Shown: positions 32,869 through 41,324 of the stretch, in pieces
Numbering within the stretch: position 1 is the first letter of the stretch
Layout: every line of letters begins with the position of its first letter
Origin: DATJGS01 sp035494735
Lineage (GTDB): Bacteria; Eisenbacteria; RBG-16-71-46
NCBI GenBank assembly: GCA_035494735.1
Contig: DATJGS010000035.1
Span: forward strand, 14,556-78,555
Length of the DNA stretch: 64,000 nt
Direction: 5' to 3'
Translations under genes and position numbers: made by a program
The notes under the pieces: model-generated
Seen by the model: the letters and a program-made list of their open reading frames with translations, nothing else
What the model was told of the DNA's origin: nothing
Database searches by the model: none

Positions 32869-34035
32869 ATGCATCCCTATCGCCCCACCGATGCTTCCGC
32901 CCCGATTCTGGCCCAGGCCACGGAGCTGGCGCGTGACGTGCTCGCGCGTCACGCCGCCGCCGTCGACCTGAGCGCGCGCTTCCCCGAAGAAGGCCTGGCC
33001 GCGCTCGGCGCGCGCGGGTTGCTCGGCCTGTGCGTGGCCCGCGAGCAGGGCGGACGCGGCGAAGGCATGCGCACGTTCGCCGCCGTCGTCGAGGAGCTGG
33101 CGACCGGCTGCGCGTCGACGTCGATGATCTACGTCATGCACGTGGCGGCGGCGCAGGCGATCGCCTCGGGCGCGACGCTGGGCGGGCGCAACGCGCTGCT
33201 CGGCAGCATCGCGTCGGGGAAGCATCTGACGACGCTCGCGTTCTCGGAGCGCGGTTCGCGCTCGCAGTTCTGGGCGCCGGTTTCACGCCTCGTCGAATCC
33301 AACGGCTCGTTCCGCACGCGCGCCGAGAAGTCGTGGGTGACGTCCGCGGGGCACGCCGATTCGTACGTTTCGAGCGCGCTCGCCCCGGGCGCGACGTCGC
33401 CGCTCGAGTCGACCGTGTACGTCGTGCGCCGCGCGGCGCCCGGTGTGGAGGTGCGCGGCGCGTTCGACGGGCTGGGCCTGCGCGGCAACGAGTCGTCTTC
33501 GGTGACGTTGGCGGACGTGGCGGTGGGGAAGGACGACTTCATCAGTCCGCCGGGCGAGGGCGCGGCCACGATGTTGAACGTCGTGCTGCCCTGGTTCAGC
33601 GTGGGCACGGCCGCGATGGCGAACGGCCTCGCACGCGCGGCGCTGGCGACGACGATCGCTCATGTCTCGGGCGCCACGTTCGAGCACACCGGCACGCAGC
33701 TGCGCGACCTGCCGACCCTGCGCGCCCGCGTCGCGGAGATGGCGGTGCGCACGGAGCAGTCGCGCGCGCTGCTCGGGCACACGCTCGATCACCTGGAATC
33801 GGGCTCGGCGGCCGCGCCGCTGTTCGTGTTGCAGGCGCGGCTCGCGGCGCTGCAAGCGGCGTGGGACGTGACCGATCTCGCGATGAAGGCGTGCGGCGGC
33901 GCCGCGTTCTCGAAGCACCTGGGCCTCGAACGCGTGTTCCGCGACGCGCGGGCCGGCTGGGTCATGGCGCCGACCGTCGATCACCTGCTCGAGTTCTCGG
34001 GACGCGCGCTCACCGGGCTGCCCCTGTTCGCATGA
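32869..34035 (+). CDS. Acyl-CoA dehydrogenase-like flavoprotein (DszC/SfnC-type)
   Basis: A 388-residue cytoplasmic protein with the acyl-CoA dehydrogenase fold: an N-terminal helical domain (GLAALGARGLLGLCVAREQGGRGEGMRTFAAVVEELA), a middle beta domain (LTTLAFSERGSRSQFW, EKSWVTSAGHADSYV, RGNESSSVTLADVAV) and a C-terminal helical bundle with DLAMKACGGAAFSKHLGLERVFRDARAGWVMAPT. The absence of an obvious acyl-CoA catalytic Glu loop, and the operon context, fit the monooxygenase-like branch used on sulfur compounds better than beta-oxidation (inference). GAGGA precedes the ATG. It is the first gene of a five-gene coupled operon. Confidence 0.84.
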   Translation: MHPYRPTDASAPILAQATELARDVLARHAAAVDLSARFPEEGLAALGARGLLGLCVAREQGGRGEGMRTFAAVVEELATGCASTSMIYVMHVAAAQAIASGATLGGRNALLGSIASGKHLTTLAFSERGSRSQFWAPVSRLVESNGSFRTRAEKSWVTSAGHADSYVSSALAPGATSPLESTVYVVRRAAPGVEVRGAFDGLGLRGNESSSVTLADVAVGKDDFISPPGEGAATMLNVVLPWFSVGTAAMANGLARAALATTIAHVSGATFEHTGTQLRDLPTLRARVAEMAVRTEQSRALLGHTLDHLESGSAAAPLFVLQARLAALQAAWDVTDLAMKACGGAAFSKHLGLERVFRDARAGWVMAPTVDHLLEFSGRALTGLPLFA

Positions 34036-34496
34036 CCCGGCCCAGTCCCACTCCAACCGCCTGCGACATTCGCGCCCAGTCGACCGGCGGCGGGCGCGTC
34101 CGCCTGCTCGGGCGCCACGGCACGTTCCAGGCCGAGGGTCAGACCCCGTTCCAGGCGCCGGGTTCGGCGCCTTCGGCGCTCGAGCTGCTGATCGGCGCGC
34201 TGGCCGCGGATCTCCTGGCTGGATTCGTGCGCGAGGTCGGGCGCGCCGGCGAGACGCTCGACGCGGTCGAGCTGACGCTGTCCGCGGAGCTGGCGCATCC
34301 GCTCGTGGTCCTGGGCGTCGTCGGCGAACAGGGGAGCGCCGCGCTGTCGCGCATCCGCGGATCGCTGTACGTGAGCGGCGAGGGCGCGGAGCCGCGCTGG
34401 CGCACGTTGTGGGCGCAGGCGCTGGCGCGCGCCCCGGTCCACGCCACATTGGCGCGCGCCGTCGCGATCGATCTCGAACTGAAGTTCGTCCTCTAG
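34032..34496 (+). CDS. OsmC-family protein lacking the catalytic cysteines
   Basis: A 154-residue OsmC/Ohr-fold protein. Family landmarks are the early strand GRVRLLGRHGTFQAEG, the central helix APSALELLIGALAADLLAGF, and the later ALSRIRGSLYVSGEG and RAPVHATLARAVAIDLEL. In active peroxidases the central helix and the (x)CPVxxTL motif carry the redox Cys pair; here the positions read ADLLAGF and APVHATL, so both cysteines are missing and the only Cys is residue 11. A peroxidase role is therefore unlikely and a binding or structural role more so. ATGA overlap with the upstream gene shows coupling. Confidence 0.83.
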   Translation: MTRPSPTPTACDIRAQSTGGGRVRLLGRHGTFQAEGQTPFQAPGSAPSALELLIGALAADLLAGFVREVGRAGETLDAVELTLSAELAHPLVVLGVVGEQGSAALSRIRGSLYVSGEGAEPRWRTLWAQALARAPVHATLARAVAIDLELKFVL

Positions 34497-34513
34497 ACAG
34501 AGGGAGTCCCCGC

Positions 34514-35335
34514 ATGCGTCCCACGCTCGTCGGCGCCGTCCTCTACGACCCCAAGGTCGCGGTCATCTGGGACGTCATCGCCCGTTACTTCGTCGCGAAC
34601 GGCTGCCGGATGGATTGCGTCTTCTACACGAACTACGAACTGCAGGTGGAGGCCCTCGTCGCCGACCACATCGACATCGCCTGGAACTCGCCGCTGGCCT
34701 GGGTCGACGCGCAGCGCCGCACCGGGGGCGGTTGCCGGGCCGTCGCGATGCGCGACACCGATCGTGACCGGCGCACGCATCTGCTCGTCGCCGCGGACGG
34801 GCCGGTGCGCGCGACGGCCGATCTGCACGGGAAGTCGGTGGCGTTCGGGGCCGCGGATTCGCCGCAGGCCACGCTGCTGCCGCAGCTCCATCTGATCCGC
34901 GCCGGCCTGACGCCGGGACAGGACTTCGCGGTGCGGCGCCACGACGTGCTCGTCGGCAAGCACGGCGATCACGTGGGCGGCGAGCGCGACGCGCTCGAAT
35001 CGATGCTGAAGGGCGAGAGCGCGGCCGCCGCCGTGCTCGACCTCAACTGGGATCTGTGGAGCCGTGACGGCACGTGCGACCCCGATCGCGTCCGCGTGCT
35101 GACGACGACGCCGGCGTTCGATCACTGCAACTTCACGGTGACGACGGCGAGCGACCGGCGCGCCATCGACGCCTGGACGCGCGTGCTGCTGGCCATGGAC
35201 TACGCGAATCCCGACCACCGCGAAATGATGGACCTGGAGGGCCTGAAGGCCTGGCTGCCGGGGCGCACGAGCGGCTACGCCGACCTGACGTCGGCCACCG
35301 AGACGCTGCACTACTTCGAGACCGTGCGGGCATGA
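34514..35335 (+). CDS. PhnD-like phosphate/phosphonate-type binding protein without signal peptide
   Basis: A 273-residue protein of the PhnD/SsuA-like type II periplasmic-binding fold. Motifs are VGAVLYDPKVAVIWDVIARYF, ELQVEALVADHIDIAWNSPLAWVDAQR (the two-lobe hinge), ADLHGKSVAFGAADSPQATLLPQLHL and DALESMLKGESAAAAVLDLNWDLW. The N-terminus starts directly with the first beta strand and has no signal peptide or lipobox, and no transporter permease or ATPase gene is adjacent, so it is predicted to act in the cytoplasm. A GAGGGAG site precedes the ATG. It may be a ligand-binding enzyme accessory or an oxidoreductase partner (inference). Confidence 0.8.
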   Translation: MRPTLVGAVLYDPKVAVIWDVIARYFVANGCRMDCVFYTNYELQVEALVADHIDIAWNSPLAWVDAQRRTGGGCRAVAMRDTDRDRRTHLLVAADGPVRATADLHGKSVAFGAADSPQATLLPQLHLIRAGLTPGQDFAVRRHDVLVGKHGDHVGGERDALESMLKGESAAAAVLDLNWDLWSRDGTCDPDRVRVLTTTPAFDHCNFTVTTASDRRAIDAWTRVLLAMDYANPDHREMMDLEGLKAWLPGRTSGYADLTSATETLHYFETVRA

Positions 35336-36507
35336 AGGCGCTGCCGCGTTTTCCGGTGACGACGGTGGGAAGCTGGCCACGTCCTCGCGAGCTGCTGCGC
35401 GCCCTGCGCGCGCGCCAGCGCGGCGAGGCGTCGGCCGCCGAGTTCCGGCGCGTCGCCGACGACGCCGTGCGCACGGCGCTGCGCGCCCAGGAAGAGGCCG
35501 GCGTCGACCTGGTGACGGACGGCGAGCAGCGACGCGACAACTTCTACTCGTTCGTGGCCGACAAGTTCGACGGCGTGCGTCTGATGACGCTGGCCGAGAT
35601 GCTCGACCTGGTCGAGGACCAGGAGGGCTTCCGCGAACTGCTCGCGTCGCTGGACGTGCCGGCGTACGCGCTGCGCAATCCCACGTGCGTCGGCGCCGTC
35701 GCGCCGCGCGAGCCGCTCGTGGCGGACGACCTGGCGTTCCTGCGCGCGCACACGGATCGGCCGATCAAGGTCACGCTGCCCGGCCCGTACCTGCTGACGC
35801 GCGCGATGTGGGTGCCGGAGGCGAGCCGTGCCGCGTACCCGAACAAGGAGGCGCTCGGGGAGCGCGTGGTCGCGATCCTGTCCGAGGAAGTCGAACGCCT
35901 GGCCCGCGACGGCGCGGACTTCATCCAGCTCGACGAGCCGGTGCTGACGGAGCTGGTGTTCGCGCAGGGACGCACGCGCACGTTCATGTGCGCGGCGCTG
36001 GCCTCGCGCCAGGACCCGGCCGAGGAGCTGGCGTTCGCGGTCGGCCTGGTGAACCGCGTGCTGGCCGCGGCAGGAAGCACGCGCACCGGACTGCACGTGT
36101 GCCGCGGCAACTGGAGCCGCGACGAGGGCACGCTGTTGTCCGGCAGCTACGCGCCGCTGCTGCCGTGGTTCGCGAAGATCGACGTGCGCCAGCTCGTGCT
36201 CGAGTACGCGACGCCGCGCGCGGGGGACATCGTGGGGACGGGGCAGAAGGAACTCGGGCTCGGTGTCGTCAACCCGCGCGTCGATCGGGTCGAGAGCCCG
36301 GACGAGATCGTCGCGCGCGTGCGCGAGGCGTTGCGCGTGGTGCCGGCGGAGCGCATCTTCCTGAATCCCGACTGCGGCTTCGGCACGTTCGCGGCGCGCC
36401 CGATGAACTCCGCGGAAGTCGCGACGCGCAAACTGCGCGCGCTGAGCGAGGCTGCGGCCCGCCTGCGCGACGACGTCGGGGTGGGCCACGAAGGAGGGAC
36501 ACGATGA
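35332..36507 (+). CDS. Cobalamin-independent methionine synthase family protein (MetE C-terminal core)
   Basis: A 391-residue protein corresponding to the catalytic half of MetE. The start TTVGSWPRP, the substrate loop VTDGEQRRDNFYSFVADKFDG and DFIQLDEPVLTE are family hallmarks. All four zinc ligands are present: His255 and Cys257 (GLHVCRGN), Glu291 (LVLEYATPR) and Cys348 (NPDCGFGTF). The N-terminal folate-binding duplicate of full MetE is missing, as in archaeal core MetE and alkyl-CoM transferases, so the methyl donor and thiol acceptor are open. ATGA overlap with the PhnD-like gene. Confidence 0.9.
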   Translation: MKALPRFPVTTVGSWPRPRELLRALRARQRGEASAAEFRRVADDAVRTALRAQEEAGVDLVTDGEQRRDNFYSFVADKFDGVRLMTLAEMLDLVEDQEGFRELLASLDVPAYALRNPTCVGAVAPREPLVADDLAFLRAHTDRPIKVTLPGPYLLTRAMWVPEASRAAYPNKEALGERVVAILSEEVERLARDGADFIQLDEPVLTELVFAQGRTRTFMCAALASRQDPAEELAFAVGLVNRVLAAAGSTRTGLHVCRGNWSRDEGTLLSGSYAPLLPWFAKIDVRQLVLEYATPRAGDIVGTGQKELGLGVVNPRVDRVESPDEIVARVREALRVVPAERIFLNPDCGFGTFAARPMNSAEVATRKLRALSEAAARLRDDVGVGHEGGTR

Positions 36508-37172
36508 GCGACGAACGGTGGGCGGACGTGGATCGTTACTTCGAGGCGGCGTGGCTTCCCGTGGACGCCTCGTTGGACGCGGCGCTGGCCGATGCCGCCG
36601 CCGCCGGCCTGCCGGCGATCCAGGTGTCGCCGAACCAGGGCCAGTTCCTGCACGTGCTCACGCGCGCCCGCGGCGCGCGGCGCGTGCTCGAGATCGGCAC
36701 GCTGGCCGGCTACAGCACGATCTGGATGGCGCGCGCGCTCCCGGCCGACGGCCGCCTGGTCACGTTGGAGATCGACCCGCGCCACGCCGCGATCGCCCGC
36801 CGGAATCTCGAGAGAGCCGGCGTCCTCGATCGCGTGGACCTGCGCGTCGGCCGCGCCCTCGACCTGCTCCCGGCGCTCGCCGCGGAAGGCGGAGATCCCT
36901 TCGATCTCACGTTCATCGACGCCGACAAGTCGAACAACGCGGACTACTTCCGCTGGGCGCTCCGTCTCTCGAAACCGGGCAGTCTCATCCTCGTGGACAA
37001 CATCGTGCGCAAGGGGGCAATCCTCGATCCCGGATCGAAGGACGAGGACGTCGAGGGCGTGCGCCGGCTGCGCGAGGTCGTGGCGGCCGAGCCGCGCGTC
37101 GCCGCGACCGTGCTGCAGACGGTCGGTCCGAAAGGCTGGGACGGGATCGCGTTCGCGGTCGTCGTGAGCTGA
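36504..37172 (+). CDS. SAM-dependent O-methyltransferase (class I, caffeoyl-CoA/catechol type)
   Basis: A 222-residue cytoplasmic enzyme. SAM-binding motif I is RVLEIGTLAGYSTIWMAR (about residues 60-77), motif II is LVTLEIDPRHAAIARRN, and the metal/catalytic motif is FDLTFIDADKSNNADYFRWAL with the conserved Asp (about residue 139) that binds Mg in this group, followed by LILVDNIVRKG. The conserved N-terminus (AIQVSPNQGQFLHVLTRARGA) is standard. ATGA overlap with the MetE-like gene makes it the last of the coupled operon. Its substrate is unknown; it would consume SAM while the MetE-like protein may regenerate methionine (inference). Confidence 0.9.
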   Translation: MSDERWADVDRYFEAAWLPVDASLDAALADAAAAGLPAIQVSPNQGQFLHVLTRARGARRVLEIGTLAGYSTIWMARALPADGRLVTLEIDPRHAAIARRNLERAGVLDRVDLRVGRALDLLPALAAEGGDPFDLTFIDADKSNNADYFRWALRLSKPGSLILVDNIVRKGAILDPGSKDEDVEGVRRLREVVAAEPRVAATVLQTVGPKGWDGIAFAVVVS

Positions 37173-37230
37173 GAAGACCCGCGCCGCAGCCGCGTCTGGC
37201 GCGGGCGCGGGCGCGCGGCGCCGACTTCAT

Positions 37231-38793
37231 CTATCGCTTGAAGGCGTAGAGCCGGCCGTCGAGGCTCGCGGCGTAGACCCGCGAACCGGAGAGCGCGGCC
37301 GATCCGGCGAAGCCGTACGAACCCGAGTCCGGCGTTGCGGCCGTGAACGCCCACGCCGGCTTCCCGGTCGCGCGATCGAGCGCGTAGAAGTTCGCGGACT
37401 GCTTCGCCGGATAGCCGACCTGCCCCGAGGAGCCGAGGTACACGCGATCGTCGCCGACCGCCGGCTGCCCCCAGGCCCAGCCGCCGATGTCCCGCGTCCA
37501 AAGCCGGCGCCCGCTGCGCACGTCGAAAGCGAACACCGCGTCGGCGTCCGACGAGCCGAGGTACGCGGTCGCGTCGCGGATCACGGCCGAGGACTCGACC
37601 CACGACATCCACACGTAGCGCTTCCACACGACGCCGCCGTCGCGGGTGGAGAGCGCGAGCAGGTCGTACGCGCGATTGCCGATGATGAGGCGATCCCCGA
37701 CGAGCGCGGGCGTCGAGACGACCGCGCCTTGCGTATCGCGCTTCCACAGCAGGCGCCCGTCGCGCGCGTCGAGCGCGTACACGAAGTGGTCGTAGCTCCC
37801 GAAGTAGACGCGACCGCGCTCGACGGCCGGCGCGGACAGCACCGCGTCCCCGGCGACGAACTCCCAGACCGTCCTGCCGGTCGCGGCGTCGAGCGCGAGC
37901 AGCTTGCCGTCGTGCGTGCCGACGTACAGCTGCCCGCCGGCGAACGTCACGTCCGAGCCGAAGCGGTCGAAGCGCGACTTCGGGTCGTCGAACGGCAGGC
38001 GCGTGATGGCGTGATTCACGATCGCCACGCGCCAGCGCGCGCGGCCGGTCGCCGCGTCCAGCCGATACAGCGCGCCGTCATCCGCCTGCACGAACAGCGC
38101 GTCGCCATGAATGCACGGTCGCGTGCGGATGGCCCCGCCGAGCTGCGCCGTCCAACGCGACGCGCCGGTCGTGGCGTCGAACGCGGCGAGGCGGCCGCTC
38201 GCGGCGCCCGCGTAGACCGTGCGTCCGGCCACCGTCGCGCCGGCCCAGATCGGCGAGCCCAGGTCCGCGCTCCACACCGGAACCGCGCGCGGCGCGTCCG
38301 GCCCGGGGCGGGCGGGCATCAAGAAGCGTTCCGCGCGTTCCAGCGTGATGGGGATGGCGTACACGGGAACGAAGCCGGCCGGCATCGTGCCGTTCAGCGT
38401 GCGGCGGTCCGGATCGAACGAAAAGCGGAATGGGCCGGCGCGCAGGGAGTCGGCACTCACCGTGCATGGGACGCGTCCGAGCGTCACGTGGTCGATGTAC
38501 ACGGCGGGGATCGACAGCTTCAGCGTCACCCGCCCCGCGCTGTCCGGCGCGGAAATGTCGAGCGCCAGCGCCGCGCGATCGCCGTCGTGCTCCATGTGAC
38601 CGCTCCACGTCCCCGCGAAGTCGCGGGGCGCCGGCGGTGTCGTGGCGGCGATGGCGTGCGTTGGGCCGGCCGCGAACAGCGCGAGCCCGGCGAGGGCGGA
38701 GAGGGCGGAGAGGGCGGGAGAGGCGCGACGCGCGCTGGGAATGGCGACCTCGTGGGAGCGTGTGAGCGGTCGTCGAAAGCGAAGCGCGATCAT
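37231..38793 (-). CDS. Secreted PQQ-like beta-propeller protein
   Basis: A 520-residue exported protein. The signal peptide is in the first about 48 residues (ALSALAGLALFAAGPTHAIA). Residues about 55-150 form a beta domain (GTWSGHMEHDGDRAALALDIS). A propeller of at least seven PQQ/Pyrrolo-quinoline-type blades follows, each with the LYRLDAATGRARWRV or VYALDARDGRLLWKRDT pattern. Enzymatic PQQ residues are not evident, so it resembles BamB-like scaffold propellers. The start at 38793 is the first ATG before the signal segment. It is convergent with the O-methyltransferase and diverges from the DUF2911 gene. Confidence 0.86.
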   Translation of the reverse strand: MIALRFRRPLTRSHEVAIPSARRASPALSALSALAGLALFAAGPTHAIAATTPPAPRDFAGTWSGHMEHDGDRAALALDISAPDSAGRVTLKLSIPAVYIDHVTLGRVPCTVSADSLRAGPFRFSFDPDRRTLNGTMPAGFVPVYAIPITLERAERFLMPARPGPDAPRAVPVWSADLGSPIWAGATVAGRTVYAGAASGRLAAFDATTGASRWTAQLGGAIRTRPCIHGDALFVQADDGALYRLDAATGRARWRVAIVNHAITRLPFDDPKSRFDRFGSDVTFAGGQLYVGTHDGKLLALDAATGRTVWEFVAGDAVLSAPAVERGRVYFGSYDHFVYALDARDGRLLWKRDTQGAVVSTPALVGDRLIIGNRAYDLLALSTRDGGVVWKRYVWMSWVESSAVIRDATAYLGSSDADAVFAFDVRSGRRLWTRDIGGWAWGQPAVGDDRVYLGSSGQVGYPAKQSANFYALDRATGKPAWAFTAATPDSGSYGFAGSAALSGSRVYAASLDGRLYAFKR

Positions 38794-39058
38794 GGCCGAC
38801 CGCGTGCCCGAGCGGCGCGCGTTTCGCGACGAGCGGCGCGGAATCCGTCCGCAACGCGGGGTGCCGCGCTCCCGGTGCGCCACGCGCCCCGCGCGGCGCG
38901 CCGGCCTCGCGTGCCGAACCCGCGGACCGCGACCGGCCGAGCCATTGCCGCGCTCGTGTGCGTCCGCGCGGCGTTTGAGCGCTCGAAGCGCTAGGCTGCG
39001 GCCGTCGGCGGTTCGCTCCCGACCCTCCGGCTCGTCCCTCTCCTCAAGGAGTCGTCGC

Positions 39059-40219
39059 ATGACATTCCGTGCCTTCGGTGCCGCCGCGCTGTTCGCGTTC
39101 GCCCTCGCCGCCCCGGCCGCCGCCGACGAGACCGCCAATTTCGTGGTGCAGCTCGGCCAGGACACGGTGAGCGTCGAGCGCGTCACGCGCAGCGCGTCGC
39201 GTGTCGACGTGAACCAGGTCGGACGCGCGCCGCGCGTGCTCGGCCGGCATTTCGTCTACGACTATCAGGCGGGCGTGATCTCGCATGTGTCGCTGGTCGT
39301 GACGCCGCCCGGTTCCACGACTCCGACCCAGACCATCGAGGCCACGTTCGACGCCGATTCGATGCGCATGAAGATCCAGTCCGGCACGGCGCCGGCGCAG
39401 AACCTGCACGTCGCGATGCCGAAGGGCACGGTCGTGCTCTCGACGTCGAGCCCGTGGGCGGCTTACGAGAGCCAGACGATGAAGCTGATGAAGGGCAAGA
39501 GCGACAGCCTGCGGACGACGATGTACCTGCTCGGCGCCGACAACGCGATGTGGCTCAGCCTGCACAAGCTCGGGCGCGATTCCGTGCTGATCGCGAACGA
39601 GCACCTCGACGTGTTCCACGCCAAGGTCGACGCGGCCGGCCACCTGCTCGGCGTGCTGCCGATCTCGGGGACGGGCAAGTTCAGCGTGACGCGCGTCGCG
39701 CAGCTGGACGTGCCCGCGATGGCGGCGGCGTTCGCGGCCCGCGAGCAGGCCGGCGCCGGGCTCGGTGTGCTGTCGCCGCGCGACACGGTGCGCGTGGCGA
39801 GCGCGGGAGGCGCGTCGCTGTGGATCGACTACGGCCGCCCGGGCAAGCGCGGTCGCGTGGTCTACGGCGGCGTCGTGCCGTTCGGCGACGTGTGGCGCAC
39901 CGGCGCGAACGCGGCGACCCAGTTCAAGACCGACAAGCCGCTCGCGTTCGGAACGACCGTCGTGCCCGCCGGGTTCTACACGCTGTGGACCGTGCCCTCG
40001 CCGAACGGCTGGAAGCTCATCGTCAACAGCGAGACCGGCCAGTGGGGCACCGACCACAAGGCGGACAAGGATCTGGTCACGATCGACATGGCGACGAGCA
40101 CGCTGCCGCAGCCGGTCGAGCGCTTCACGATCAGCGTCGAGCCCTCGGCGTCGGGCGGCGTCATCCACATGGACTGGGACACGACGCGGGCTTCGGCGGC
40201 GTTCACCGTTCAGCCGTGA
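39059..40219 (+). CDS. DUF2911 domain exported protein
   Basis: A 386-residue protein with a clean signal peptide ending in AAADE (about residue 22). An uncharacterised beta-rich N-terminal half (NFVVQLGQDTVSVERV...) is followed by the DUF2911 domain in about residues 240-385: DTVRVASAGGASLWIDYGRPGKRGRVVYGGVVPFGDVWRTGANAATQF, PAGFYTLWTVPSPNGWKLIVN and a terminal THMDWDTTRAS-like strand. DUF2911 is widespread in Bacteroidota and related phyla; its function is unknown. AAGGAG precedes the ATG by 7 bases. It is followed 34 bases later by the exosortase gene. Confidence 0.86.
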   Translation: MTFRAFGAAALFAFALAAPAAADETANFVVQLGQDTVSVERVTRSASRVDVNQVGRAPRVLGRHFVYDYQAGVISHVSLVVTPPGSTTPTQTIEATFDADSMRMKIQSGTAPAQNLHVAMPKGTVVLSTSSPWAAYESQTMKLMKGKSDSLRTTMYLLGADNAMWLSLHKLGRDSVLIANEHLDVFHAKVDAAGHLLGVLPISGTGKFSVTRVAQLDVPAMAAAFAAREQAGAGLGVLSPRDTVRVASAGGASLWIDYGRPGKRGRVVYGGVVPFGDVWRTGANAATQFKTDKPLAFGTTVVPAGFYTLWTVPSPNGWKLIVNSETGQWGTDHKADKDLVTIDMATSTLPQPVERFTISVEPSASGGVIHMDWDTTRASAAFTVQP

Positions 40220-40253
40220 GCGCCGGGCCGCGCGTCGGCCGGTGGAGACCCTC

Positions 40254-40790
40254 GTGAGCGCGAAATCGCCGGCCGCCCGCGCGCCCCGTCCGCAGCCCGG
40301 CCGAGGCGCGCGCGCCGTGCGCGTCGTCGTCGCGTGCGCGGCGTTCTGGGGCGGCGCGCTGTGGCTGGTGAGCCGCTTCCCCTCGATCGAAGCGTTCGGC
40401 ATCCGCGTGACCCTCGCCACCGTGCGCGGCACGCTCGCGCTGTTCGGGCTGCACGTCGTGCAATCCGGCCGGATCCTGCGCACGACGCGGGCCGCGATCG
40501 AGATCGCGCCGGACTGCAGCCCGCACCTGCCGTTCCTCATCTTCGCGGGCGTCGTGCTGGCCACCCCGGCGACGTGGCGCGAGCGCGCCGCCGGACTGGT
40601 GTTCGGAGCACTGGTCATCCACGTGTTCAACGTCGCGCGCATCCTCGCGCTGTTCGGCGTGCTCGCGACGCGGCCCGGCTGGTTCGATTTCGTGCACGTC
40701 TATCTGTGGCAGATCGGCACGATCGTAGCGGTGCTCGCGGTGTTCGCGGCGTGGCTGGCATGGACCGGACGTCGCGCCCGGACGGCGTGA
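40254..40790 (+). CDS. xrtH: Exosortase-family protein, exosortase H-like
   Basis: A 178-residue membrane protein with about five helices. The exosortase catalytic triad is visible: Cys88 in APDCSP, Arg129 in HVFNVARILALFG and His148 in FDFVHVYLWQ. The short length and absence of a periplasmic C-terminal domain fit the XrtH class, which processes IPTL-CTERM proteins rather than PEP-CTERM; a candidate substrate with a VPMMQTWG tail lies 2 kb downstream. The start is GTG at 40254, with GGAG 6 bases upstream; an in-frame GTG at 40242 is the alternative. It overlaps the next gene (GTGA). Confidence 0.82.
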   Translation: MSAKSPAARAPRPQPGRGARAVRVVVACAAFWGGALWLVSRFPSIEAFGIRVTLATVRGTLALFGLHVVQSGRILRTTRAAIEIAPDCSPHLPFLIFAGVVLATPATWRERAAGLVFGALVIHVFNVARILALFGVLATRPGWFDFVHVYLWQIGTIVAVLAVFAAWLAWTGRRARTA

Positions 40791-41242
40791 GGTTCCTGCT
40801 CGCGTTCGCGGGCTGGGCCTCGCTCGCGTTCCTGCCGGCGTGGCTGGTGTCGCATCCGTGGCAGAGCGCGCTCGGCGCGATCGCGTCCCGTGTCGCCGCG
40901 CCGCGCGGGACGACGCTCGAGATGGTCGACCTCGAGCTGTTCTACCCGGTCGATCTCGCGGTGTTCGTCGCGCTCGTGGTGGCCAGCGGCTGGGCGACGT
41001 GGCGCCGCCGGCGCCGCGCACTGCTCGTCGGCGCGCCGCTGATGATCGTCGCCGAGCTGGTCGCGCTGTGCGTGGCGCTCGGCGTGCTGGTGGCCGCGAA
41101 CGGAGCGGGAGGGACTGAGGCCGGGCGCGACGAGGCCGCGCGGCTCGCCGACGCGCTCATCCGGGTGACGGGGCTGGCGATCGCCGGGGCGCTGTGGTTC
41201 GCGCTGCTCGGCCGCGAGCGATTCGGCGGCAAGGCGCGTTGA
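40787..41242 (+). CDS. Exosortase-associated membrane protein, unknown function
   Basis: A 151-residue protein with about four hydrophobic helices (VRFLLAFAGWASLAFLPAWLV, FYPVDLAVFVALVVASGWATW, LLVGAPLMIVAELVALCVALGVLVAAN, VTGLAIAGALWFALL). I recognise no family. It begins at a GTG that overlaps the exosortase stop (GTGA); an in-frame ATG at 40760 would add nine residues. The overlap implies cotranslation with the exosortase. XrtH genes often have a small membrane partner, but whether this is the same family needs a search. Confidence 0.7.
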   Translation: MRFLLAFAGWASLAFLPAWLVSHPWQSALGAIASRVAAPRGTTLEMVDLELFYPVDLAVFVALVVASGWATWRRRRRALLVGAPLMIVAELVALCVALGVLVAANGAGGTEAGRDEAARLADALIRVTGLAIAGALWFALLGRERFGGKAR

Positions 41243-41324
41243 GCGCGTTTCGCGTGGCGGAACCCGCGCGATGTGCGCGGGAATTCCTTGCCGCCGCTGC
41301 GCGGCGTGTCGCACAGTATTCAGA

